Below are positions 34,562 to 42,678 of a stretch of DNA of 54,550 bases, one piece after another. Source of the DNA: Flavicella sp963932955 (lineage in GTDB: Bacteria; Bacteroidota; Bacteroidia; Flavobacteriales; Flavobacteriaceae); contig CAWVRK010000012.1 of the NCBI GenBank assembly GCA_963932955.1, forward strand, positions 1 to 54,550, in the 5' to 3' direction. A model generated the notes under the pieces. That model saw only the letters and a list, made by a program, of their open reading frames with translations. It did not search any database and had not been told where the DNA came from. Position 1 is the stretch's first letter. Every line of letters begins with the position of its first letter. The translations under genes were made by a program, and so were the position numbers.

Positions 34562-36829
34562 TTATGCGTTTTGCTTTTTGATCAAATTCAAAGCAGATCC
34601 TTCGTGGAACCAAGCTATTTGACTTGCGTTGTAAGTATGATTCAATTTGATAGCATCTGTGGACCCATCAGCGTGAACAACCTCCAACGTTAATTGTTTT
34701 CCAGGAGCAAAATCCACCAAATCAGAGAAGGCAAAGGTATCATCTTCTTGAATCAAATCGTAATCTGATTCGTTGGCAAAAGTCAAGCCCAACATTCCTT
34801 GTTTTTTCAAGTTGGTTTCGTGGATCCGTGCAAATGATTTTACAATCACAGCAGCCACCCCTAAGTGACGTGGTTCCATAGCAGCGTGCTCTCGTGAAGA
34901 ACCTTCTCCATAATTATGATCTCCAACTACAATTGAAGAAACACCTGCCGCTTTGTAAGCTCTTGCAGTTGTTGGAACAGCACCGTATTCTCCTGTTAAT
35001 TGGTTTTTGACAAGGTCCGTTTTTTGATTGAATGCATTGACTGCCCCAATCAAACAGTTGTTGGAGATGTTGTCCAAATGTCCACGGAAACGCAACCAGG
35101 GCCCAGCCATAGAAATGTGATCCGTTGTGCATTTTCCAAAAGCTTTTATCAACAACTTCGCTCCTTTGATATCTGTTGCCAAGGGTTTGAAAGGAGTCAA
35201 CAATTGCAATCTTTCTGAAGACTCAGAAACACTGACATCAACAGCAGACCCATCTGCAAGAGGTGCTTGGAATCCAGCATCTTCTACAGCAAATCCATTC
35301 TTTGGCAATTCGTCTCCTGTAGGTTCGTCAAACATCACTTCTTCTCCGTTTTTATTGAGCAAGGTGTCCTTGGTAGGATCAAAGTCCAAACGACCGGAAA
35401 TGGTAATCGCAGCTACCAGCTCTGGAGAGGCTACAAAAGCATGTGTGTTTGGGTTTCCATCTGCTCTCTTGGCAAAGTTTCGGTTAAAGGAGTGAATAAT
35501 GGAATTTTTAGGTGCATTTTTAGGATCTGAATACCTGGCCCATTGTCCGATACAAGGTCCACAAGCATTTGTAAATATTTTTGCTCCCAAGGCCTCAAAA
35601 GTTCCTAACAAACCATCTCTATCTGCCGTGTACCGCACTTGCTCAGAACCGGGATTGATTCCGAAATCAGCTTTCGCCTCAATTCCTTTGTCTACGGCTT
35701 GTTGTGCGATGGATGCAGCTCTTGATAAATCCTCGTAAGAAGAATTTGTACAAGATCCTATCAGTCCCCATTCTACTTGTAAAGGCCAATCATTTGAAGT
35801 CGCCTTTTCAGTCAAATCAACACCCGCTTCAGTAGCCAAATCTGGTGAGAAAGGCCCGTTTACATGGGGCTTTAACTCGTCTAAGTTGATTTCAATAACC
35901 TGGTCGAAATACTGCTCGGGGTTATTGTAAACTTCAGCATCACCTGTCAAGTGAGCAGCAACTGCGTTTGCAGCATCTGCTATATCGTTTCGATCTGTAG
36001 CACGTAAGTAGCGCTCTATGGAAGCGTCGTACCCAAAGGTAGATGTGGTTGCTCCAATTTCAGCACCCATGTTGCAAATGGTTCCTTTTCCTGTGGCAGA
36101 CATAGATTTGGCGCCTTCTCCAAAATATTCTACTATGGCTCCAGTTCCTCCTTTTACAGTTAGGATACCTGCAACTTTTAGGATGACATCTTTGGGAGCT
36201 GCCCAACCTGAAAGTTTTCCTGTCAATTTGACGCCAATTAATTTTGGGAATTTCAATTCCCAAGCCATACCGGCCATTACGTCCACAGCGTCTGCTCCAC
36301 CAACACCGATGGCAACCATTCCCAATCCACCCGCATTTACGGTATGAGAATCCGTTCCGATCATCATTCCTCCTGGGAAGGCATAATTTTCTAGTACTAC
36401 TTGGTGGATGATTCCCGCTCCTGGCTTCCAGAACCCAATCCCGTATTTGTTAGAAACAGATGACAAGAAGTCAAATACTTCTGCACTTGTTTTGTTTGCA
36501 AACTTCAAATCTTCTGCTGCACCTGATTTTGCTTGGATCAAGTGATCACAGTGCACTGTTGTTGGAACGGCTACCTGTTTTTTTCCAGCTTGCATGAATT
36601 GCAACAATGCCATTTGAGCAGTTGCGTCTTGACATGCAATTCTATCCGGCGCAAAATCAACATAGTCCTCTCCTCTCTTGAAGGCGGTCTTTGTGGAGCC
36701 GTCCCAGAGGTGATTGTACAATATTTTTTCAGCCAATGTTAAGGGTTTCCCAACTACACCGCGTGCAGTATCTACACGATCTGCCATACGAGCATATACC
36801 TCCTTGATCATTTCAATATCAAATGCCAT
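34562..36829 (-). CDS. Aconitate hydratase
   Basis: A 755-residue TCA-cycle enzyme that isomerises citrate and isocitrate through a [4Fe-4S] cluster. The cluster cysteines are in LIGSCTNSSYEDLSRA and in NACGPCIGQW. Other landmarks are GMMIGTDSHTVNAGGLGMVAIGVGGADAVD in the N-terminal domain, SFNRNFAKRADGNPNTHAF, and the swivelling C-terminal domain with DHNYGEGSSREHAAMEPRHLG. Length is that of the mitochondrial-type enzyme, shorter than AcnA (IRP-like, ~890) and AcnB. It has its own promoter and terminator. Confidence 0.95.
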   Translation of the reverse strand: MAFDIEMIKEVYARMADRVDTARGVVGKPLTLAEKILYNHLWDGSTKTAFKRGEDYVDFAPDRIACQDATAQMALLQFMQAGKKQVAVPTTVHCDHLIQAKSGAAEDLKFANKTSAEVFDFLSSVSNKYGIGFWKPGAGIIHQVVLENYAFPGGMMIGTDSHTVNAGGLGMVAIGVGGADAVDVMAGMAWELKFPKLIGVKLTGKLSGWAAPKDVILKVAGILTVKGGTGAIVEYFGEGAKSMSATGKGTICNMGAEIGATTSTFGYDASIERYLRATDRNDIADAANAVAAHLTGDAEVYNNPEQYFDQVIEINLDELKPHVNGPFSPDLATEAGVDLTEKATSNDWPLQVEWGLIGSCTNSSYEDLSRAASIAQQAVDKGIEAKADFGINPGSEQVRYTADRDGLLGTFEALGAKIFTNACGPCIGQWARYSDPKNAPKNSIIHSFNRNFAKRADGNPNTHAFVASPELVAAITISGRLDFDPTKDTLLNKNGEEVMFDEPTGDELPKNGFAVEDAGFQAPLADGSAVDVSVSESSERLQLLTPFKPLATDIKGAKLLIKAFGKCTTDHISMAGPWLRFRGHLDNISNNCLIGAVNAFNQKTDLVKNQLTGEYGAVPTTARAYKAAGVSSIVVGDHNYGEGSSREHAAMEPRHLGVAAVIVKSFARIHETNLKKQGMLGLTFANESDYDLIQEDDTFAFSDLVDFAPGKQLTLEVVHADGSTDAIKLNHTYNASQIAWFHEGSALNLIKKQNA

Positions 36830-36859
36830 AGTCTACTTGTTCTTTATAGAGTGTTATTA

Positions 36860-36890
36860 CAAAAATATAAATTGGATGCTAATATACAAA
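36860..36890 (-). promoter_or_regulatory. Promoter of the aconitase gene
   Basis: On the minus strand TTTG (36890-36887), a 19-nt spacer and TATTTTTG (36867-36860) match the Bacteroidota primary sigma consensus TTTG-N17-19-TAnnTTTG. The leader to the ATG would be about 25 nt. Confidence 0.7.
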
Positions 36891-37028
36891 AATGCTCCGG
36901 TATTTGAAAACTCAAAGCGCACGGAATATTGAGGTTGCACAAAGATAAATGAGATTCTAATTTATTGAATGTGAAAAATCAATTTTTGAGAATCAAAAAG
37001 GAAAAAACATGAGAAATCGTTAAAAAAA

Positions 37029-37328
37029 AGTAGGCCTGTAAGCCGGATTCTGTCACCGCAAATGCGGGTTCTTATCATTTATCTAGTTCCACAATTACTT
37101 GTGGAATCCAACTGCCTACCCCTTGGATCGGGCGAGTAACCCTCAAGCTCCAATGTACATGGCATTGCATCGTATAGAGTTTACCTGGTTTCACTACAGC
37201 CGAACTGTACTTGCTTTCTGTTGCACTGGTCCTCAACTCACGCTGGACGGATGTTATCCGCTATACTACTCTACGATGTCCGGACTTTCCTATCCCAATA
37301 CTATTGAGACGATAAGACAGCCTACTTT
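37029..37328 (-). ncRNA. rnpB: RNase P RNA, bacterial type A-like
   Basis: Read on the minus strand, the RNA begins agtaggctgtctt and contains the conserved ggaaagtccgga (CR-I/P4 region) near the 5' end and acagaatccggcttac near the 3' end. The terminal sequences agtaggc and gcctact pair as helix P1. It trims the 5' leaders of tRNA precursors with RnpA. About 300 nt is short for the type but in the expected range. A T run follows the 3' end. It lies downstream of dnaJ, in the same direction. Confidence 0.93.
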
Positions 37329-37436
37329 TATGTTGTTTCTTTTACAAGCCCTGCTCTTTTGAAAGCGAGGCATTTTTGTTACACAGTTGGACACAAAGGT
37401 CTTTGTATCAATTAGGATTTTAAACGAGCTTTCACA

Positions 37437-38555
37437 TTAGGAAAACATGTCTTTTACCTTGTCAAAAAAGGACTTGTCAGAAATTGTCGGAGAGGGCGTG
37501 AAATTTTCGTCCTCCAACATCTCTTCAAAAAATTGTTTTTGTGTTTTGTTCAATTCTTGAGGGGTCCAAACATTGACGTGCACCAATAGATCGCCCGTTC
37601 CATACCTCTCGATACTCGGCAGTCCTTTGCCTTTCAATCGGAGTATTTTCCCAGACTGTGTTCCTGAATCAATTTTGATTTTTACTTTTCCTGTAACCGT
37701 CTGAATCTCTTTTGCTATACCCAAAACAGCTTCCGAAAAACTGATGTACAAATCGTAGTGCAAATTTGTGCCTTCTCTTTTGAGTTTTTCGTGAGGGATT
37801 TCTTCAATCACAACCAATAGGTCGCCGGCAATGAAATTGTTTCCTGGAGCATCGTTTCCTTTGCCTGCCACTTTGAGCTGAACACCTTCTGTAACGCCTT
37901 GAGGAATGTTGATGGTGACGGTTTCTTCCGTAACAATCAAGCCATTTGCATCAGCTTCTTTTGGTTTGCTCGAAATCGTTTGTCCCGTTCCTTGACAGGT
38001 TGGACAAGTAGCTGCTGTCTGCATTCTTCCCAACATGGTATTGGTCACGCGCATCACTTGGCCTTGACCATTACAAGTAGCACAGGTCTTGTAGGAGACC
38101 CCTTTTGCTTGTGTTTTTCTGCGAACTTTAACTTTTTTATCCACACCATTGGCAATCTCTTCCAATGTCAGTTTGACACGAATGCGCAGGTTACTTCCTT
38201 TGATTCTTGCTGGTCCTCTAGAACGACTTCTTCCGCCCCCAAAACCGCCGCCAAAAATATCACCGAATTGGCTGAAAATATCATCCATGTCCATACCGCC
38301 ACCGCCGAAACCACCGAAACCGCCTTGACTTCCGTCAAATGCACTGTGGCCATATTGATCGTAGCGCGCTTTTTTATCAGAGTCGCTTAGGATTTCATAA
38401 GCTTCTGCAGCTTCTTTAAATTTTTCTTCGGCATTTTTGTCATCTGGGTTTTTGTCCGGATGGTATTTAACCGCCATTTTTCGGTATGCTTTTTTTATTT
38501 CTGTAGTAGCGGCTGACTTTGATATCCCCAATACTTCGTAATAATCTTTTTTCAT
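37437..38555 (-). CDS. dnaJ: Chaperone DnaJ with reduced zinc-binding region
   Basis: A 372-residue Hsp40. The J domain carries HPD at residues 32-34, and a Gly/Phe-rich linker follows. The cysteine-rich region has only two CxxCxGxG repeats, CATCNGQG and CPTCQGTG, instead of four. By comparison with E. coli they correspond to repeats 2 and 3 (zinc centre II, needed for handing substrate to DnaK), while zinc centre I is missing. The C-terminal domains and NIPQGVTEGVQLKVAGKGN are intact. It follows grpE by about 55 nt on the same strand, and the pair should work with DnaK encoded elsewhere. Confidence 0.93.
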   Translation of the reverse strand: MKKDYYEVLGISKSAATTEIKKAYRKMAVKYHPDKNPDDKNAEEKFKEAAEAYEILSDSDKKARYDQYGHSAFDGSQGGFGGFGGGGMDMDDIFSQFGDIFGGGFGGGRSRSRGPARIKGSNLRIRVKLTLEEIANGVDKKVKVRRKTQAKGVSYKTCATCNGQGQVMRVTNTMLGRMQTAATCPTCQGTGQTISSKPKEADANGLIVTEETVTINIPQGVTEGVQLKVAGKGNDAPGNNFIAGDLLVVIEEIPHEKLKREGTNLHYDLYISFSEAVLGIAKEIQTVTGKVKIKIDSGTQSGKILRLKGKGLPSIERYGTGDLLVHVNVWTPQELNKTQKQFFEEMLEDENFTPSPTISDKSFFDKVKDMFS

Positions 38556-38610
38556 CTTGATAAGTTTCCGTTTTCTGATTTGTAGCTATTCAGAAACACC
38601 TCGTTTACAA

Positions 38611-39156
38611 TTAGTTTCCTATGACGACTTTTGGATAGCGAATCACTTTTTCACCAAGTTTGTAGCCTCTTTCAATGACGTCGATGATTTTTCCTTTCAT
38701 CTTTTCTGACGGTGCAGGTATTTGTGTGATGGCTTCGTGCAAATCCGCGTCAAAGGCATCTCCCGCTTTGGCATTTACAGGCTCCAAACCTTTTTGCTGC
38801 AAAGTGGTGGTTAGTTTGTCATTGATCAATTGCATCCCTTTGAGCAATTCTTTGTCTTTGACTTTTTTAATTTCTGCCAAACCTCTGTCAAAATCGTCCA
38901 AAATTGGCAATAATGACACCATGATGTCTTGTCCTGCCGTTCGAAACAATTCAATTCTTTCTCTACTGGTTCGTTTTTTGTAGTTTTCAAACTCTGCAAA
39001 CAGACGCAAGTACTTGTCTTTTTCAGCTTGTAATATTTCTTCTGCCGTTGGTTCGTCTACTGTTTTTTCAGCAGCTACCTCTTTATTTTCCTCCACAGCT
39101 TCCGTTTGGAGCTCTTCGTTTGTAAGTTCTTCTTTGATGGGTTCTTCTGTACTCAT
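38611..39156 (-). CDS. grpE: Nucleotide exchange factor GrpE
   Basis: A 181-residue GrpE that releases ADP from DnaK. An acidic, low-complexity N-terminal part (~1-40) leads to the long dimerisation helix (QAEKDKYLRLFAEFENYKKRTSRERIEL in parts), then SLLPILDDFDRGL, and the beta-wing domain with DLHEAITQIPAP, IDVIERGYKLGEKVIRYPKVVI. It is the first gene of a grpE-dnaJ pair. A TATCTTTG on the minus strand (39252-39245) may be the -7 element. I saw no CIRCE operator. Confidence 0.95.
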   Translation of the reverse strand: MSTEEPIKEELTNEELQTEAVEENKEVAAEKTVDEPTAEEILQAEKDKYLRLFAEFENYKKRTSRERIELFRTAGQDIMVSLLPILDDFDRGLAEIKKVKDKELLKGMQLINDKLTTTLQQKGLEPVNAKAGDAFDADLHEAITQIPAPSEKMKGKIIDVIERGYKLGEKVIRYPKVVIGN

Positions 39157-39330
39157 TGTATTTCAATTGTTTTGTATGCACTTATGTAAGCAACAATAAA
39201 GCCATGACGTTTTTTGTGTCAAAATGTCATTTGCTATGTGCGTGCAAAGATAGCTATCTGTCCGAATATGTATGGAAGAAACTTCTTTTAAATTTTGGAA
39301 AGATTAGCTGTATTTGAAAACAGGTCAAAA

Positions 39331-40641
39331 TCAATCTGCGATCCGTTCAATTTTAGCGCCGATTGCCTTCAAACGACCTTCGATGTCTTCGTAACCGCGA
39401 TCTATCTGATCGATGTTGTGAATGGTACTCGTCCCATTGGCGGAAAGGGCTGCAATCAACAGAGAAATCCCTGCTCTAATGTCGGGAGAAGTCATGGTCG
39501 TTGCTTTCAAACTCGATTCGTGGTTCATCCCGATGATGGTGGCTCTGTGCGGATCACAAAGGATCACTTTGGCCCCCATGTCTATAAGCTTATCCACAAA
39601 GAACAAGCGGCTTTCAAACATCTTTTGATGGATCAAAACTGAGCCTTTGGCTTGGGTGGCTACCACCAACACAATACTCAATAAATCTGGTGTAAAACCG
39701 GGCCATGGTGCATCAGAAATTGTGAGTATGGAGCCGTCTATATAGTTTTGTATTTCGTAGGATTTCTGTGAAGGGATGTATATGTCATCGTTTTTCTTTT
39801 CCAATTGGATGCCCAATTTCTGAAACACCCTTGGTATCTGACCAAGGTCTTTCCAACTGACATCTTTAATGGTCAGTTCTGATTTTGTCATGACGGCCAT
39901 TCCAATCCAACTTCCAATCTCAATCATATCTGGCAACACCCTATGCGTACATCCTTTCAATGCTTTTACACCCTCAATTACTAAAAGGTTGGAACCAATA
40001 CCACGAATGTTTGCACCCATGCTGTTTAGCATTTTTGACAATTGCTGAATGTAGGGCTCACAGGCAGCGTTGTAAATAGATGTTTTTCCAGTAGCGAGCA
40101 CTGCTGCCATCAAAATATTGGCAGTTCCGGTAACAGAAGCTTCGTCTAAAAGCATTTCTTTTCCAAAAAGCTCTTCGGCTTCAACACCGTAGAAGTGTTC
40201 TTCTTTGTTGTATCTAAAAGTAGCACCCAACTGAATAAATCCTTCAAAATGGGTGTCCAAACGACGTCGCCCTATTTTATCTCCACCCGGCCTTGGAATA
40301 TAACCCTTCCCAAAACGAGCCAACAAGGGACCGACAATCATGATGGAGCCACGGAGCGAACTGCCATCTTTTTTGAATTCTTCAGATTCCAAATAGCCCA
40401 AATTCAAATCGTCTGCTTGAAAAGTATAGGTATTGGGGTCGTGTTTGTCAATTTTCACACCCAGGTTTCCCAGTATAAAAATCAACTTGTTGACGTCTAT
40501 GATGTTGGGAATATTTTCAATTCGAACTTTTTCTGGTGTTAGCAATACCGCGCATAGAATTTGCAGTGCTTCGTTTTTTGCTCCTTGGGGGGTGATGGTA
40601 CCTTTCAATTGATGCCCACCTTCAATTTTAAATGTTGCCAT
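39331..40641 (-). CDS. murA: UDP-N-acetylglucosamine 1-carboxyvinyltransferase with Asp in place of the catalytic Cys
   Basis: A 436-residue MurA that transfers enolpyruvate from PEP to UDP-GlcNAc in the first committed step of peptidoglycan synthesis. Family landmarks are GAKNEALQILCA (residues 20-31), the RPGGxKIGRRRLDTHF loop, VTGTANILMAAVLATG, and TPDLLSIVLVVAT. At the position of the usual fosfomycin-reactive Cys (PGGC) there is Asp, D121 (PGGDKIG). It lies 113 nt behind the DUF4290 gene on the same strand, a common pairing in the phylum. Confidence 0.95.
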   Translation of the reverse strand: MATFKIEGGHQLKGTITPQGAKNEALQILCAVLLTPEKVRIENIPNIIDVNKLIFILGNLGVKIDKHDPNTYTFQADDLNLGYLESEEFKKDGSSLRGSIMIVGPLLARFGKGYIPRPGGDKIGRRRLDTHFEGFIQLGATFRYNKEEHFYGVEAEELFGKEMLLDEASVTGTANILMAAVLATGKTSIYNAACEPYIQQLSKMLNSMGANIRGIGSNLLVIEGVKALKGCTHRVLPDMIEIGSWIGMAVMTKSELTIKDVSWKDLGQIPRVFQKLGIQLEKKNDDIYIPSQKSYEIQNYIDGSILTISDAPWPGFTPDLLSIVLVVATQAKGSVLIHQKMFESRLFFVDKLIDMGAKVILCDPHRATIIGMNHESSLKATTMTSPDIRAGISLLIAALSANGTSTIHNIDQIDRGYEDIEGRLKAIGAKIERIAD

Positions 40642-40754
40642 TGTTCGATGCGTAAGAAATTAGTTGTGCCTTTTCAAAGGAAATAAAACAATCTTGTTTG
40701 GTTTTGTAACCGTGTGAAAAATAAAAAAAATCTTTCAATCTTTTACCTAAAAAA

Positions 40755-41414
40755 TTATTTATATCGGTGTTGGCTGTTTTTACTGCGGTTGTTTTTGTTA
40801 CGGTTGTTGGGTTGTTTCGGGGACTGTTGTTTTGAATTGGCAGATTTTTTGAGCAGGTTTTCGCTTTTGGAAAGAACTTCATCGCTGTCAGTCAAATCAA
40901 TTTCACCATTTGACAAATCCAACAAGTGCTTGTAGATAATTGCATCTTCTACCGTGTCTTTGTTCCAGTTAAGATAGCACTTTTTCATGTGGTTGGCGAT
41001 GTTGAAAATCAAAGCGTTTCTCATATCGCTTTCTTCCCATGACAAAGCAACTTTGATCATGGTTTGTATGTTGTGTCCGTAAAAGCGGTAACGGGAAGCT
41101 TGCTTAGGATAAGCCAAAGGTTCTGGTTTGGCTTCCAGTTCTTCTTGATCTGGTTTTCCATAAGGAGAATCGACATCCAAATTAAATTCGGACATGATAA
41201 AAATTTGATCCCAAAGTTTGTGTTTGAAATCAGGTACGTCTCTTAGATGAGGCTGTAGGTTTCCCATCACATCTACAATGGCATTTGCCATTTTCTTCCG
41301 TTCTTCAAGGCTTCCCAATGAGACACAGTGGTCTACTAATTTTTGGATATGTCTTCCGTATTCCGGAATAATCAATAGTGGGCGGTCTGAATTGCATTCT
41401 AAATTAAATTCCAT
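40755..41414 (-). CDS. DUF4290 domain-containing protein
   Basis: A 219-residue protein of the DUF4290 family, recognised from LIIPEYGRHIQKLVDHC, PDFKHKLWDQIFIMS, and the YGHNIQTMIKVALSWEE segment. The last ~40 residues are Asn/Lys/Gln/Ser-rich and look disordered, perhaps an RNA- or wall-binding tail. It contains no recognised catalytic motif. The ATG at 41414 is used; the codon before it is TTG. It lies upstream of murA in the same direction, so a role around cell-wall synthesis is possible but not shown. Confidence 0.88.
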   Translation of the reverse strand: MEFNLECNSDRPLLIIPEYGRHIQKLVDHCVSLGSLEERKKMANAIVDVMGNLQPHLRDVPDFKHKLWDQIFIMSEFNLDVDSPYGKPDQEELEAKPEPLAYPKQASRYRFYGHNIQTMIKVALSWEESDMRNALIFNIANHMKKCYLNWNKDTVEDAIIYKHLLDLSNGEIDLTDSDEVLSKSENLLKKSANSKQQSPKQPNNRNKNNRSKNSQHRYK

Positions 41415-41642
41415 CAAGCTAAGTTGTCTTTTTTAAATATGTAAATACCATCCATTTGATATGGATAGCTTTTTTTAATACCAAAGAGTTGAAGTGGTTA
41501 AAAATACGATAGGAGGAAAACTCTTAATAATATAAAGCAAAATTAACTAAATAAATTTGGTTTGGCAACATTAAAAAAAAATCATGTTTATTTTTAGAAA
41601 AACTCGAAGATTGATTTTGAACAAAAAAAGGGATTTACGAAA

Positions 41643-42383
41643 TCACTTCTTTAAAGTTGCCAACATTGCAGCTCCAATGATTCCAGCGTTATTTTGATAC
41701 TCGGCAGGCAATACAGGTGTTTTTAGAATTAGTTGGTCTTGGTATTTATTGATTTTTTTACTCGCCCCTCCTCCTAGCACAATTAAGTCTGGAGAAAAGG
41801 TGCGTTCTACAAATTCTAAAAAGGAATTGAAACGACTGCCCCATTCTTTGTAAGTAAGCGCTTCTTTTTTTCTTACGGAATCAGCAGCATAGTACTCAAA
41901 CCGTTCGTACTTTTTGTATGGAACTGTTCCCAGTTCAACATTGGGTACCAAAACACCGTCGAAAAAAACACCTGAGCCCAAGCCGGTTCCAATGGTTATC
42001 ATGATGACAACTCCTTTTTTCCCTTTCCCTACACCAAAACTCATTTCTGCCAAGCCCGCTGCATCTGCATCGTTGGCTACTGAAAATGAAAGCCCTGTAG
42101 CAGCGGCAAATAATTGATCGACTTGAACGCCTAGCCAGCTTTTGTGAATGTTTCCATGAGAACGCGCCATTCCATTTGAAATGATGGCAGGAAATCCACA
42201 ACCTACTTTTCCTTTCCAATCAAAATGTGCAACCAATGCAGCTACTTCATTAGCCACTTCTGACGGAAGGGCTCCTTTAGGTGTTGGAATGCGATATCTT
42301 TCTGTAATCAATTCTCCCGTATCCACGTTGACTATAGCTCCTTTAATTCCAGAGCCTCCAACATCTATTCCCAATACTTCCAT
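41643..42383 (-). CDS. ppgK: Polyphosphate-glucose phosphotransferase-like ROK kinase
   Basis: A 246-residue ROK-family sugar kinase. LGIDVGGSGIKGAIV (residues 4-18) binds phosphate, NDADAAGLAEMSFG contains the catalytic Asp, ITIGTGLGSGVFFDG is the second phosphate loop, and DLIVLGGGASK follows. The combination (short length, GGSGIKGA, GELITERYRIPTP) resembles actinobacterial polyphosphate glucokinases more than ATP-only ROK kinases. It should make glucose 6-phosphate from glucose with polyphosphate and/or ATP. I begin at the ATG at 42383; the frame reaches 42500 but the extra 39 residues have no family likeness. Donor preference is inferred. Confidence 0.78.
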   Translation of the reverse strand: MEVLGIDVGGSGIKGAIVNVDTGELITERYRIPTPKGALPSEVANEVAALVAHFDWKGKVGCGFPAIISNGMARSHGNIHKSWLGVQVDQLFAAATGLSFSVANDADAAGLAEMSFGVGKGKKGVVIMITIGTGLGSGVFFDGVLVPNVELGTVPYKKYERFEYYAADSVRKKEALTYKEWGSRFNSFLEFVERTFSPDLIVLGGGASKKINKYQDQLILKTPVLPAEYQNNAGIIGAAMLATLKK

Positions 42384-42631
42384 AAACTTTATTTCTTGGT
42401 TAAAAATCCGAATATCGCAATTGTATTGCAAATTCGCAACATTTCCCCAAAAAAAGAAACCATAAAAAGGCCCCATTTGTTTTATTTGTTTCAATCTCAA
42501 TTCATTACTCTATAGAAAGCGAAATCAAACTGCCAAGTCACTAAGACACCTTTGAATGAGCAGCAAACAAACGTCAATTAAAAAAGAGGAAATATTCAAC
42601 AAGAACTCCCCAAACTTTTACGATGATTTGG

Positions 42632-42662
42632 TTTGTAAACTACAAAAGAGTTAGTACTTTTG
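42632..42662 (+). promoter_or_regulatory. Promoter of pyrG
   Basis: TTTG (42632-42635), a 19-nt spacer and TACTTTTG (42655-42662) match the Bacteroidota TTTG-N17-19-TAnnTTTG promoter. The leader to the pyrG ATG would be about 10 nt. The rest of the 42384-42678 spacer shows nothing else clear. Confidence 0.75.
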
Positions 42663-42678
42663 CCAAAACCTAAGCACC

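Noticed and set aside
36830..37028. Riboswitch or small RNA upstream of the aconitase gene
   Set aside because: Only a promoter and an AT-rich spacer are visible; no conserved aptamer core recognised.
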